A DNA stretch of 64,000 nucleotides, taken from NCBI RefSeq assembly GCF_000785105.2, contig NZ_CP018906.1, positions 1,240,001-1,304,000 of the forward strand, in the 5' to 3' direction. The notes below the pieces were generated by a model. That model did not search any database, was not told the origin of the DNA, and saw nothing but the letters and a program-made list of their open reading frames with translations. The position numbers were made by a program, and so were the translations under genes. This DNA comes from Lentilactobacillus curieae (GTDB taxonomy: Bacteria > Bacillota > Bacilli > Lactobacillales > Lactobacillaceae). Of the stretch, positions 7,773-16,139 are shown in pieces; the stretch's first letter is position 1, and the number at the start of each line of letters is the position of its first letter.

Positions 7773-9293
7773 CTATATAACTGCCATTACGCCTAAGAAT
7801 AGGGCAGTGACAATAAATAGATAGATCATCAGTTTGAACATGAATTTCCACCAAACTGTGATGTTAACGTGAGCAATTGCTAAAGCCCCCATAACAACAC
7901 CGGAAGTTGGAGTGATTAAGTTGACCCACCCAGAGGCACTTTGATATGCAGTAACAACGAGGCTAGGATCAACACCTGCAAACTTACCCATTGGGCCAAT
8001 GATCCCCATAGTTGCTGCAGCAAGGCCAGAAGTTGATGGGATTAAGAATGACATTGGAATGTAGAAGATGTAGGTCAAAATAATGAAGAATACTGATCCT
8101 AATCCAGATAGTCCAGTTTCACCCCAATGGAGAACAGTGGCGGTAATGTTACCGTCATTCATAATGACTTGAATCCCTCTAGCAACAGCTACCACGATAG
8201 CAACGCCCATAAAGTCGTTCATTCCACCCATGAATGCGTCCACAAATGTTGATTCTTTCATCTTGAAGACAAACATGATTACCACAGACATTAAGAAGAA
8301 GAGGGTGGTAATTTCGGTGAAGTACCATGAACCAAATGGCACCATGTTTGAACCAACTAAGTTACCTAATACAGGAACCTTTTGGAGCCATTTAGTGAAG
8401 TCAACGAAGAATGACCAGTTCTTATTAATTGTATCCCAAGGAATTAAACCTAGAATCATGATTAAAAATGTTGCTCCAAATAACCAGAGAACGGCTTTTT
8501 GTCGCCCGGTCATTTGGGTATTGGCATTTTCACTTTGGTCCTGGATAGAGAATCTAGTTAAGTCTTCTTCACGCTGGTCATAAATTAACGAGGCTTTTGG
8601 ATCTTTCTCAACTTTAGAAGCGTAATGATAAACAAAGGCAATGCTGACTGCAATTGTTAACACTAACAGTACGATTCTAGAGAAGATTCCGTCACCTGGG
8701 GAAATGTTTAGTGCCTGAGATGCAACTCCAGTGGCAAACGGGTTAACAGTTGAGGCTAAACAACCAACTTGTGAACCCACCAGAACAATGGCAACGGCGA
8801 CAAGCGAATCAAAGCCAACACCAATCATTACTGGAATCAGTAGTGGGTAGAAGGCAATAGTTTCCTCAGCCATTCCGTATGTTGAACCACCAAGGGCAAA
8901 TAAAATCATTAGAAGGGGAATCAGTAGTTTTTCTCTACCCTTGTTCTTTTTAACTACTGATGCGATTCCGTCGTCAAGAGCTTTGGTCTGATTGACCACC
9001 CCTAAAAAGCCACCAATTACTAGAATGAACAATGAAACTGAGATTGCTCCCTCAGTTTTATCATTACCCACCATTCCAAAAATTGGAGCAGCAAAAACAT
9101 CCCAGATACCTTGTGGGTTAGATGCTACTGCCTTATACGTGTGCGCGATAATGTTACCAGCCTTATCGGTCGAATACTCTCCGGCAGGAATTATCCAGGT
9201 AAGAATTGCAACGAGAATAATAATTAAAAATAAGATTGTGTACGCCGAAGGCATTTTAAAACGCCGTTTTGGTTTGCTTTCATTATTTTGCAT
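7773..9293 (-). CDS. YfcC family membrane carrier, first copy
   Basis: A 506-residue polytopic carrier of the YfcC/AbgT-like family, often labelled basic amino acid antiporter or C4-dicarboxylate carrier. Visible signatures are KMPSAYTILF then WIIPAGEYS near the start, FILVIGGFLGVVN, GGSTYGMAEETIAFYPLLIP, and LIPSTSGLAAATMGIIGP near the end. The ATG at 9293 follows AGGAAGTG; a much longer frame upstream lacks such a site. The true substrate is not established. It is followed within 18 bases by pepV, and a close paralogue at 40155-41672 is also next to an M20 peptidase. That pairing suggests transport of peptides or their products. Confidence 0.88.
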   Translation of the reverse strand: MQNNESKPKRRFKMPSAYTILFLIIILVAILTWIIPAGEYSTDKAGNIIAHTYKAVASNPQGIWDVFAAPIFGMVGNDKTEGAISVSLFILVIGGFLGVVNQTKALDDGIASVVKKNKGREKLLIPLLMILFALGGSTYGMAEETIAFYPLLIPVMIGVGFDSLVAVAIVLVGSQVGCLASTVNPFATGVASQALNISPGDGIFSRIVLLVLTIAVSIAFVYHYASKVEKDPKASLIYDQREEDLTRFSIQDQSENANTQMTGRQKAVLWLFGATFLIMILGLIPWDTINKNWSFFVDFTKWLQKVPVLGNLVGSNMVPFGSWYFTEITTLFFLMSVVIMFVFKMKESTFVDAFMGGMNDFMGVAIVVAVARGIQVIMNDGNITATVLHWGETGLSGLGSVFFIILTYIFYIPMSFLIPSTSGLAAATMGIIGPMGKFAGVDPSLVVTAYQSASGWVNLITPTSGVVMGALAIAHVNITVWWKFMFKLMIYLFIVTALFLGVMAVI

Positions 9294-9405
9294 GTGAATC
9301 ACTTCCTTTTCTTTAATTACCTTAATTGTAGAAAAAGAGAATAAGAGTTTGCTGAGACCGCTTTCTTTTTGATAGTAAGGGTCTTGACGCCTGATGTTAT
9401 GCCAA

Positions 9406-9443
9406 TATAAAAAGCCGCCAGAATATAAATTCTGACGGCTTTC
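9406..9443 (-). terminator. Terminator of the hrtRBA operon
   Basis: Minus-strand stem built from AAGCCGTCAGAAT and its partner (9412-9442), ending in five T. Confidence 0.85.
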
Positions 9444-9453
9444 GTTATTTATC

Positions 9454-10125
9454 TTATTGTTTTGTAATATTTCCATCCATAATTTCGTATACATTATCGG
9501 CAAATTCTTCTAAACGGTGATCATGGGTTACTACGACGATGGCCTTATTATTCTTGTGGGCAAGGTCACGCATGAGCTTACCAACTTCAATAACCCGAGC
9601 AGAATCAAGTGCTGCTGTAGGTTCGTCAGCGAGGACAATTTCAGGGTTAGTGTAGAGTGCTCGGGCGATAGCAACCCGTTGGCTTTGACCCCCAGATAGT
9701 TCGCTGGGGTATTTGTTTACCAAGTTAGCGATTCCGAGTGTCTCAAGTAACTCCTGAAGTTCCTCTTTTGAAAGGTTGTTTCCTTTGTTAACGCGGTCCA
9801 CTAAGGTGAACTGTTCCTTAACTGTTAGGTATGGAACTAGGTTATAGGATTGGAGGACAAAACCAATTTTTTGCAGCCTGGTTTTTTCACGGCTTTTGGC
9901 ACTTTGACCGTTAATTTGTTGGTCATCAATATAGATGTCACCTGATGTTGGAGTTTGAAGTCCTCCAGCAATGGTGAGAAAAGTACTTTTACCAGATCCA
10001 GAAGGTCCGATCACTAAGTTTAATTCGCCCTTTTCTGCGGCAAAATCAATGTTATTTAATACCTTTACGTGGTTAGTTCCTGAACCGAATTCTTTATTTA
10101 CGTTTTTAACGCTGATTGCTGTCAT
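9454..10125 (-). CDS. hrtA: Heme efflux ABC transporter, ATP-binding protein HrtA
   Basis: A 223-residue ABC ATPase of the MacB/LolD type. Walker A GPSGSGKST is at 40-48, the signature LSGGQ near 142, and Walker B VLADEPTAALD near 163. It starts 3 bases after the HrtB stop; its ribosome site GGAGGA lies inside the last HrtB codons, so the two are translationally coupled. Gene order (regulator, permease, ATPase), protein lengths and the operator upstream match the lactococcal hrtRBA heme-exporter operon. Role: drives HrtB-mediated extrusion of toxic heme from the membrane. Confidence 0.85.
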   Translation of the reverse strand: MTAISVKNVNKEFGSGTNHVKVLNNIDFAAEKGELNLVIGPSGSGKSTFLTIAGGLQTPTSGDIYIDDQQINGQSAKSREKTRLQKIGFVLQSYNLVPYLTVKEQFTLVDRVNKGNNLSKEELQELLETLGIANLVNKYPSELSGGQSQRVAIARALYTNPEIVLADEPTAALDSARVIEVGKLMRDLAHKNNKAIVVVTHDHRLEEFADNVYEIMDGNITKQ

Positions 10126-10128
10126 GAT

Positions 10129-11184
10129 TTATCCTCCAATAACTGTAACGGGGTCAACTTTAACAATAGTTCTAACTGGGATAAGGGCGGCAACGATTGA
10201 AATTAAAATCATTCCGACCGTAACTGCTGAGAGAATTGGAATGTCGAAGAACATTGGTACTCCAACAGGTAATGCACTAGCTGTTGCAAACGTTAGTGCT
10301 GCCCCAATTATTAAACCGCCAACGACGATGATAAGCGATTGGGCAATGGTTGCCTTAACTAAAACCTTTGATGGAATTCCTTGTGCTCTAAGCACTGCGT
10401 AATTGGCAAGCTTCTGCATCGTGAGGATGTAAAGGAATACTGCAATCACTACGAGAGAAATTACCATTAAGAAACCAATCATAAATCCAAAGGTGCTGTT
10501 TTGGGCTGAGTATCCAGGGAGTTTGTTTACAAAGGTACTCTTTGAGTAGCTCTTGAGGTACTTATCATTGAACTTAGGGTTGCTGTGTTTTGAAACTACG
10601 GCACTACCAACAATATTTGAATTAACACTCTTCAAATCTCTCCAAGTATTGAGGTTTCCGTAAACTACTGGGGCAACGCTATATTTTTGATCATGCATGA
10701 AGCCAACGATTTCATATTTGTCTTCATCGGAGTTCATTGTCACTTTGTCACCAATCTTGTAACCATCATTTTTAAACTGGTCATCAACAACGATTTGGTT
10801 GGCTTTACTTGGCTTGTGACCCTTGGTAACCTTCATTTCTTTGTAAATGTATTGATTTTTGTTGATACCAAAGAATTGAGCTGATTCATTGTCACGATTT
10901 TTTGACTTGGCAACAATTGGTGCTTGGCCAATCATTGCTTGGCTTGAATTTAATTTGCCAACTTGACCCTTAACAATCATAGATTGCCCAAGGCTGATAT
11001 TGGAATCTTTGTTCATGACCACTGACTTAACGTCCCATGAATCAATTGTCAGTGTGTTTTGACGGGCAAGTCCAATTGCTAAACTGGTCAAGATAAAGAT
11101 CAAATAGGCGATTAAAACGACCATTGAGATGATTAAACCGTAGCGAAGCTTTTCACGCTTCATTTCCTTAAGTGCTAAAAACAT
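10129..11184 (-). CDS. hrtB: Heme efflux ABC transporter, permease HrtB
   Basis: A 351-residue FtsX/MacB-type permease: one N-terminal membrane helix (about 13-37), a large extracellular domain of about 190 residues, then three C-terminal helices. The opening MFLALKEMKREKLRYGLIIS resembles lactococcal HrtB as I remember it. The FtsX loop ILTMQKLANYAVLRAQGIP is near residue 255. It would take heme from the membrane and expel it, powered by HrtA. The ATG follows AGGAGG. It lies between hrtR (12 bases upstream) and hrtA. Confidence 0.85.
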   Translation of the reverse strand: MFLALKEMKREKLRYGLIISMVVLIAYLIFILTSLAIGLARQNTLTIDSWDVKSVVMNKDSNISLGQSMIVKGQVGKLNSSQAMIGQAPIVAKSKNRDNESAQFFGINKNQYIYKEMKVTKGHKPSKANQIVVDDQFKNDGYKIGDKVTMNSDEDKYEIVGFMHDQKYSVAPVVYGNLNTWRDLKSVNSNIVGSAVVSKHSNPKFNDKYLKSYSKSTFVNKLPGYSAQNSTFGFMIGFLMVISLVVIAVFLYILTMQKLANYAVLRAQGIPSKVLVKATIAQSLIIVVGGLIIGAALTFATASALPVGVPMFFDIPILSAVTVGMILISIVAALIPVRTIVKVDPVTVIGG

Positions 11185-11196
11185 ATTATTTTCCTC

Positions 11197-11718
11197 CTAT
11201 GCTAGGTGCTGCAAATTTTCCTTTAGTCTTTGAATTATGAAATCTTTTTTATCTGGGAATACTAGTAATTCCTTAACTGCCTCATGACTGAGGGTTGAAA
11301 CTGCCCAAGTTGTGGCTGGAAGTTCTGCTTCCCTGGTCAATCCAGCCATACTATTTTGGCGATAACTACTTTCATTAAATAGATAGTGGAGTTTAAGTAG
11401 CTGATAGTATCGGCTATTGATGACCTGATTAATAAAGGAGTCAAGTGAATTGATAAATTTATCCAATACAAAATTGTCGCCAACCATTCTGGCAAATCCC
11501 ATGTGGAAGTCTGCGAGCGCAAGGTGAAACACGTAACGGTAGGCATCGTTAATATCTTCAAAATATTTGTAAAATGCCCCACGCGCAATCCCAGCATCTT
11601 TGATGATACGGGCAACCTGCGCATCTTTTAGCGGGTAAAAACTGAATTCATTAATCAGTGCGTCCGTTACAGCTTCTTTTTTCTTTGCTTTTAAGTTGGT
11701 AAATGTACTGGTTGGCAT
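11197..11718 (-). CDS. hrtR: TetR-family heme-sensing repressor HrtR
   Basis: A 173-residue TetR-type regulator. The helix-turn-helix covers about 31-52 (ARIIKDAGIARGAFYKYFED). The start MPTSTFTNLK and the region through residue 60 align well with lactococcal HrtR. His72 falls at the same number as one reported heme ligand of HrtR, and His145 is a candidate for the second (reported near 149). Family model: heme binding releases the repressor from its operator and turns on hrtBA. It is the first gene of the operon, just downstream of its own operator (11742-11762), which implies autoregulation. Confidence 0.85.
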   Translation of the reverse strand: MPTSTFTNLKAKKKEAVTDALINEFSFYPLKDAQVARIIKDAGIARGAFYKYFEDINDAYRYVFHLALADFHMGFARMVGDNFVLDKFINSLDSFINQVINSRYYQLLKLHYLFNESSYRQNSMAGLTREAELPATTWAVSTLSHEAVKELLVFPDKKDFIIQRLKENLQHLA

Positions 11719-11741
11719 GACAATCTTTCCTTTCGTTTTTT

Positions 11742-11762
11742 AAAGTGACACCGTGTCACTTT
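11742..11762. promoter_or_regulatory. HrtR operator
   Basis: A perfect inverted repeat, AAAGTGACAC-C-GTGTCACTTT. Its core GTGACACCGTGTCAC differs by three bases, all symmetric or central, from the lactococcal HrtR site ATGACACAGTGTCAT as I recall it. It lies at the expected transcription start, just downstream of the -10 box. Confidence 0.88.
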
Positions 11763-11771
11763 TCGGATATA

Positions 11772-11800
11772 AATATACCGAGCACACAATATAAAGTCAA
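11772..11800 (-). promoter_or_regulatory. Promoter of hrtRBA
   Basis: Minus strand: TTGACT (11795-11800), 17-base spacer, TATATT (11772-11777). The HrtR operator begins ten bases downstream of the -10 box, so bound repressor would block initiation. Confidence 0.8.
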
Positions 11801-11827
11801 CTAATTATTATGAAAAGATTTGGGTTA

Positions 11828-11869
11828 TTTGCACAAAATCCCTTGTCACTGGGCTTCTATTGGTGCAAA
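11828..11869 (+). promoter_or_regulatory. Hairpin in the pnuC leader
   Basis: TTTGCAC (11828-11834) pairs with GTGCAAA (11863-11869), with an inner CCC/GGG pair (11840-11842, 11851-11853). It sits about 45 bases before the pnuC start. Some pnuC genes of this order carry an NAD+-II riboswitch, but the sequence here does not match what I remember of that motif. This is only a structured leader. Confidence 0.35.
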
Positions 11870-11915
11870 ATTAAATCAATTCTTGATGGAATTTGCATTT
11901 TTGGAGGAGAGAATC

Positions 11916-12647
11916 GTGGAAGATAGCAAACAGCACTCTTGGATTTACCGGCAGTTATTTACCAATTGGAAGAAGTTTGAAGTGATTTACGTTTACTTAT
12001 TGATCCTGTTGCAAGTTGCCGTTTATGCCATTGCCCCTGATAGTTTTATCGGGATGGTCTCTGGTTTGGCAGGAGTTTTGTGTCTAGTATATGGAATGAA
12101 GGGACGCAAAATATCGTTCATTTTTGGGATTATTCAATGTTTAGCCATGACTTACGTTGCGTGGATTAGTCACGCGTACGGGTCATTTGCAATGGACATT
12201 ATTTATGTAATTTCTCAGCCAATCGGCTGGTTCTTGTGGGGGCGGGATGAAGCGACTAGATCGTTCAGCCCAAGTACTCGAAGAGTTATTTTTGGCGGGG
12301 CGTTTGTGGCATGGGCAGTTGGTTGGCTCATACTTACAATGCTCAATGGTCAACTACCATACTTTGATTCAATCAACTTTGTGGTTAGTTTGATTGCTCA
12401 AGCGCTATACATTTTTAAATATAAAGAAAACTGGTCATTATGGATTGTGGTCAACATTGCCAATGTGCTTTATTGGGGAATCTTGACGGTTCAAACAATG
12501 ACTGGAGCGACTAATATCGGTAGCCTTGGTGCTAACTTGTCGCAAGTTGCCTTGCAGTTCGCATTATTGTTCAACTCCGTTTATGCCAATAAGGTGTGGG
12601 CGAGTGGTGAAGCAGATAATGAAGGGGGAGCCAATTCGCTTAAATAA
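11916..12647 (+). CDS. pnuC: Nicotinamide riboside / mononucleotide transporter PnuC
   Basis: A 243-residue membrane protein of the PnuC family with about seven helices after a 30-residue cytoplasmic start. Typical features are the repeated WxxxG/N motifs, such as SQPIGWFLWGRD near residue 105 and NWSLWIVVNIANVLYWG near 180. It admits nicotinamide riboside for NAD synthesis, trapped by cytoplasmic phosphorylation. The start is GTG at 11916 with GGAGGAGA 5 bases ahead; the in-frame ATG at 11820 has no ribosome site. It is divergent from hrtR and carries its own terminator. Confidence 0.9.
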   Translation: MEDSKQHSWIYRQLFTNWKKFEVIYVYLLILLQVAVYAIAPDSFIGMVSGLAGVLCLVYGMKGRKISFIFGIIQCLAMTYVAWISHAYGSFAMDIIYVISQPIGWFLWGRDEATRSFSPSTRRVIFGGAFVAWAVGWLILTMLNGQLPYFDSINFVVSLIAQALYIFKYKENWSLWIVVNIANVLYWGILTVQTMTGATNIGSLGANLSQVALQFALLFNSVYANKVWASGEADNEGGANSLK

Positions 12648-12685
12648 AGCGGCGTCCTTCTTGGTAAGAATGTAGATAATAAGCA

Positions 12686-12728
12686 AAAGCCTTGATAATT
12701 TCTAAATGAAATTATCAAGGCTTTTTTT
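12686..12728. terminator. Bidirectional terminator between pnuC and arsC
   Basis: A 16-bp perfect stem around the loop TAAAT, with T7 on the plus strand and four T on the minus strand. It separates two convergent genes. Confidence 0.88.
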
Positions 12729-12736
12729 GTAAAATT

Positions 12737-13141
12737 TTATTCTATATCTCTCAACTGCCGAATTTTAACTTCGATTCCATCTCTAACTTCTCTGAAGATG
12801 TTCAACCTTTCGGCTTCCGTTCCCTTGGTAAGAGCGGGATCAGTAAATCCCCAATGGATTTTTTTCACACTTGTTGGGACAGCTGGACATCTATCCCTAG
12901 CGTCCCCGCATAGTGTAATGACCAAATCACTACTATTTAAATAGTTTGGGTCGATCAGCTTCGATTTGTTCATCGAGATATCGATGTTCTTTTCTGCCAT
13001 TGTCTTAACAGCTAGTGGGTTTAAACCGTGACTTTCAATCCCGGCGCTGGCAATTGTCCAGTCCGGAAAATACTTATGAGCAAGCCCTTCAGCTATTTGA
13101 CTGCGGCATGAGTTGCCTGTGCATAGGAAATAAATTTGCAT
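12737..13141 (-). CDS. arsC: Thioredoxin-coupled arsenate reductase
   Basis: A 134-residue low-molecular-weight-phosphatase fold protein. The loop [10 protein letters not shown] supplies the nucleophile Cys7. Cys78 and Cys85 ([11 protein letters not shown]) sit at the spacing of the redox relay in staphylococcal ArsC (Cys10/82/89), and HWGFTDPA is the conserved Asp loop. It reduces arsenate to arsenite using thioredoxin. No arsR or arsenite pump is nearby, so it is a stand-alone detoxification gene. AAAGGA precedes the ATG. Confidence 0.9.
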   Translation of the reverse strand: MQIYFLCTGNSCRSQIAEGLAHKYFPDWTIASAGIESHGLNPLAVKTMAEKNIDISMNKSKLIDPNYLNSSDLVITLCGDARDRCPAVPTSVKKIHWGFTDPALTKGTEAERLNIFREVRDGIEVKIRQLRDIE

Positions 13142-13217
13142 GGAAAAATCCTTTCGGTGGTGAAAACAATTGTAGATGGATTGCTGAAACTAAATCTAAA
13201 AGTTAAGCAAGCCAAGG

Positions 13218-13991
13218 TTACGCATCAATGTCGCTAAAGAATGACAACAGTTTCTCTTTAGTCAATGATTCCTTCTCGCCATCGGATACGTCATACGAAA
13301 TCTTTCCGTGATCTAACACGATTAAACGATTGCCGTACGTTAATGCGTCCTCCAAATGGTGGGTGATCATCAAACAAGTTAATTTATCTTCAGTGATTCT
13401 CTCGTTTGTTGCGTGCATTAACTCTGCAGAAGTTTGGGGATCTAAGGCAGCTGTATGTTCATCAAGCAACAGAATTTCTGGTCGCTTGATCGTTGCCATC
13501 AAGAAACTCAGTGCTTGGCGTTGACCACCGGAAAGGTCTCTAGTTGGAGTGTTTAGACGTTGATCCAAACCATTTGGCATTGTTTGGGTAATCTTTTTAA
13601 ACTCAGCCATATTTTGCTTGAGGCGTCTAGAACCAAGTCCACGAGATTCACCACGCTTTTTTGATAGTAGTAAGTTTTCAGCAACGGTCATCCGGGGAGC
13701 CGTTCCCATCTTAGGGTCTTGGAAAACTCGGCTTAAGAACTTAGTCCTGTGTTCAACTGACATCCCAGTTATATCTTTGCCGTGAAGCAGAATTTCTCCG
13801 CTAGTTACCTTCAAGTCGCCACCAATAATGTTAAAGAGCGTTGACTTACCAGCACCGTTTGAACCCAGTACGGTAATGAAATCACCGGCATGAATCTGTA
13901 AATTAACGTGGTCCATGATGTTGATCTGTTCGGGGGTACCTTGATTGACGGTCACCACAACATCTTTTAGTTCAAATATTGGTTCACTCAT
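13218..13991 (-). CDS. Tryptophan-type ABC importer, ATP-binding protein (TrpZ-like)
   Basis: A 257-residue ABC ATPase. Walker A GSNGAGKST is at 43-51, the signature DLSGGQRQ near 153, and Walker B LLLDEHTAALDP near 178. His replaces the usual Pro after DE, which is common in this importer group. It is the last gene of a three-gene operon; its start overlaps the permease stop by 8 bases. The proteins belong to the PF04392-type uptake group annotated in streptococci as TrpXYZ. Role: powers import of the ligand, probably tryptophan. Confidence 0.82.
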   Translation of the reverse strand: MSEPIFELKDVVVTVNQGTPEQINIMDHVNLQIHAGDFITVLGSNGAGKSTLFNIIGGDLKVTSGEILLHGKDITGMSVEHRTKFLSRVFQDPKMGTAPRMTVAENLLLSKKRGESRGLGSRRLKQNMAEFKKITQTMPNGLDQRLNTPTRDLSGGQRQALSFLMATIKRPEILLLDEHTAALDPQTSAELMHATNERITEDKLTCLMITHHLEDALTYGNRLIVLDHGKISYDVSDGEKESLTKEKLLSFFSDIDA

Positions 13992-14877
13992 GTTTAGCCA
14001 TCCCCCTCGACAATGATCTTCTTAACTTGAAACGCTTCTTGAAGGCTGGGAACATCATGAAGATTGCCAGCACGATTGCAGAAATCAAGTTTAAATCGTT
14101 GGCATTGAAGCCAAGTTTCAAAACAATCAGGATTACGAACCGGTACAAAATACTACCGACAGTAACGGCAATTAAACGTTCGTTCATGGTCAACTCACCG
14201 AAGACGACCTCACCAATGATGATTGAAGCGAGGGCAACAACGATGATTCCGATTCCCATGTTGACGTCGGCAAACCCATTTTCTTGGGCGACCAGTGCAC
14301 CACCTAAGGCAATTAAACCGTTGGAAACACTGAGACCCATGATTTGCATTGCATCAGTACTGATTCCTAGCGAGCGAGCCATAGTTGAGTTATCACCAGT
14401 GGCAATAAACGCTTGGCCTAAATTGGTTTGTAAGAAGTAAATAATTAGTCCGGTTACGATTACGATAACAATCATGCCAAGAAACACGCTGTTAAAGTAA
14501 GGAGGCAGCCCATTAAATAGGTCTAATAAACTTTTCTTTCCATATAAAGAGAGGTTGGCTCTGCCCATAATTCTCAAGTTGATTGAGTAAGCGGCAGTCA
14601 TGGTCAAAATTCCGGCTAGCAGTACAGGAATTTTTCCCTTTGTGTAAAGCAGGCCTGTAACTAAACCGGCTAACATCCCAACTCCAAAGGCAATCAAAGT
14701 TGCTACGAGGGGAGAAAAGCCGTGGTAAATTGCGGCAACTGCAGCTGCAGCGCCCATTGGAAAAGTTCCTTCAACAGTCATATCAGGGAAGTCAAGAATT
14801 CTAAAGGTTAAAAACAACCCAATTCCGACAATTCCCCAAGTGAGCCCTTGCCCAATTGCGGATACGATTATACTCAT
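13984..14877 (-). CDS. Tryptophan-type ABC importer, permease (TrpY-like)
   Basis: A 297-residue permease of the branched-chain-amino-acid/ribose type (BPD_transp_2) with eight to nine hydrophobic helices. It shows the segment FLTFRILDFPDMTVEGTFP near residue 22 and the coupling stretch ATGDNSTMARSLGIS near 160. The start codon overlaps the binding-protein stop (ATGA), so translation is coupled. It forms the membrane channel of the importer with the neighbouring ATPase and lipoprotein-like binding protein. Confidence 0.82.
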   Translation of the reverse strand: MSIIVSAIGQGLTWGIVGIGLFLTFRILDFPDMTVEGTFPMGAAAAVAAIYHGFSPLVATLIAFGVGMLAGLVTGLLYTKGKIPVLLAGILTMTAAYSINLRIMGRANLSLYGKKSLLDLFNGLPPYFNSVFLGMIVIVIVTGLIIYFLQTNLGQAFIATGDNSTMARSLGISTDAMQIMGLSVSNGLIALGGALVAQENGFADVNMGIGIIVVALASIIIGEVVFGELTMNERLIAVTVGSILYRFVILIVLKLGFNANDLNLISAIVLAIFMMFPAFKKRFKLRRSLSRGMAKHE

Positions 14878-15884
14878 TGAATGATCTCTCCCTTCGTTTT
14901 AGCTTCCTTCATTAGTGAAGCTGGAATGTTAATGTTGTATTTCTTGGCCGCCTTAAGGTTGATGATTAACTTACCCTTTTTAAAGTATTTAATTGGGGTA
15001 GTGGCAGGTTTCTTCTTACCTTTAAGAATTTCAGCACTCATCTTACCAGTGGCAACCCCAAGTTGATATTGATCAACGGCGTAGGTGGCAACCCCACCGG
15101 ACTTAACCATTGTGTCAACAGCGGGGAAAACAGGTACTTTAGCTTGGCCAGCTGCACCAACCAAGGTTGAGATGGCTCCAGCAATTGTATTATCAGTTGG
15201 GACATAGATTGCATCTACTGAATTGACTGCTTGTTGAGCAACCTGGTTTAAATCATTCGTGTTTGAAATCGAATAAGCCTTCAATGGTACTTTTTCTTGC
15301 TCACAGATTTTTTTGAACATCTTATACTGAGCAACCGCTGAGTCATCACTAGAAGTGTAGATGATTCCTAACGTTTTCATCTTTGGCATTAACTGTTTAA
15401 TCAATCCAAGTTGGCGTTTTAGTGGGGCTTGGTCAGAAACCCCAGTGATGTTGCCACCTGGGTGATTGTTGTTCTTCACCAAGTTGGCTCCCTTGGGATC
15501 AGTGATGGCACCCAAGACAACGGGGCGGTCAGAGATGCTGTTAGCTAACGCTTGGGCAGATGGTGTGGCAATTCCAATCGATAAGTCGGCATCTTCGTTA
15601 GCGAATTTGCTACTCATCGTTTTCAAATTACTCTGGTCGTTTTGGGCGTTTTGAAAATCAATCTTGATGTTCTTTCCAGGAACGTAACCCTCTTCTTTAA
15701 GACCAGCAATGATTCCTTTATGGATTGAATCAAGAGCGGGGTGGGACATCAACTGCAAAATCCCCACCGTTGGGGTCTTGTGTTGTGCGGATTCCATGTT
15801 GTTCTTTTCAGTGAAGAACGCATAGGTTAGAAAAATAAATAAAACAATAATTGCGGTTATCAATGGATAACTTCTTTTTTTCAT
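14874..15884 (-). CDS. Tryptophan-type ABC importer, substrate-binding protein (TrpX-like)
   Basis: A 336-residue periplasmic-binding-fold protein anchored by an uncleaved N-terminal helix (about 7-24). Diagnostic segments are GILQLMSHPALDSIHKGI, IDFQNAQNDQS, GIATPSAQALA, AITDPKGANLV, HPGGNITGVSD and VDQYQLGVATGKM. They align closely with streptococcal TrpX as I remember it. It captures the ligand outside the cell. The ATG at 15884 is chosen because AAAGGAGAG lies 6 bases upstream; the in-frame GTG at 15902 lies before that site. The 230-base leader upstream carries a terminator and a Trp-containing mini-ORF, which supports tryptophan as ligand. Confidence 0.85.
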   Translation of the reverse strand: MKKRSYPLITAIIVLFIFLTYAFFTEKNNMESAQHKTPTVGILQLMSHPALDSIHKGIIAGLKEEGYVPGKNIKIDFQNAQNDQSNLKTMSSKFANEDADLSIGIATPSAQALANSISDRPVVLGAITDPKGANLVKNNNHPGGNITGVSDQAPLKRQLGLIKQLMPKMKTLGIIYTSSDDSAVAQYKMFKKICEQEKVPLKAYSISNTNDLNQVAQQAVNSVDAIYVPTDNTIAGAISTLVGAAGQAKVPVFPAVDTMVKSGGVATYAVDQYQLGVATGKMSAEILKGKKKPATTPIKYFKKGKLIINLKAAKKYNINIPASLMKEAKTKGEIIQ

Positions 15885-15919
15885 AGTTACTCTCCTTTTC
15901 ACGAAATTTGGTTGGAGAT

Positions 15920-15952
15920 GAAAAAAAGCAACCCGGCAGTCACCGAGTTGCT
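15920..15952 (-). terminator. Terminator inside the trpX-like leader
   Basis: A perfect 10-bp stem (one G-U), 15943-15952 with 15927-15936, followed by T7. It lies 36 bases before the trpX-like start, so it must be conditional. Confidence 0.88.
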
Positions 15953-16066
15953 TGTCCGGTCTGCCAAGATTTCATCTGCACAGACCATTGTTAGAAAGCT
16001 GCCGGCACAGATGCGCTTTAATCATCGCAAAAAGATCAAGCGCCATCTGTGTGAGATGTTGCTTGA

Positions 16067-16105
16067 TTACCGGAATTGCCAAAGACGTAGGGTAATCATA
16101 TTCAT
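16067..16105 (-). CDS. Putative Trp-containing leader peptide (12 aa)
   Basis: ATG at 16105 begins MNMITLRLWQFR and a stop. AAAGGAAAG lies 8 bases upstream. The single Trp codon is 12 bases before the stop, and the stop touches hairpin 1, so a ribosome stalled at Trp would cover the 5' arm of that hairpin. It is not long enough to judge by coding statistics; the call rests on position and context. Confidence 0.5.
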   Translation of the reverse strand: MNMITLRLWQFR

Positions 16106-16139
16106 AGGGCAGTCTTTCCTTTCGTTTAAGATATTTTTA

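Larger units (their letters stand above)
15920..16105 (-). promoter_or_regulatory. Transcription attenuator of the trpXYZ-like operon
   Basis: On the minus strand the leader holds: a mini-ORF (16067-16105); hairpin 1 (16035-16067, arms ATCAAGC/GCTTGAT plus CATCT/AGATG) starting right at its stop; hairpin 2 (CATCTG/CAGATG, 15973-16013); and a terminator (15920-15952). Exclusive alternatives exist. The 3' arm of hairpin 1 (16040-16051) can pair with 16006-16016, and the loop of hairpin 2 (15999-16006) can pair with the terminator arm (15932-15939). This is the layout of ribosome-mediated attenuation. I see no T-box sequence. Confidence 0.6.

Noticed and set aside
13218-15884. A general branched-chain amino acid or ribose importer
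   Set aside because: The binding protein matches the TrpX/PF04392 type throughout, and the Trp-containing leader agrees; the permease alone would not decide.
15920-16105. A tryptophan T-box in the same leader
   Set aside because: I find no T-box core (AGGGTGGNACCGCG type) and no specifier loop around a Trp codon in that context.
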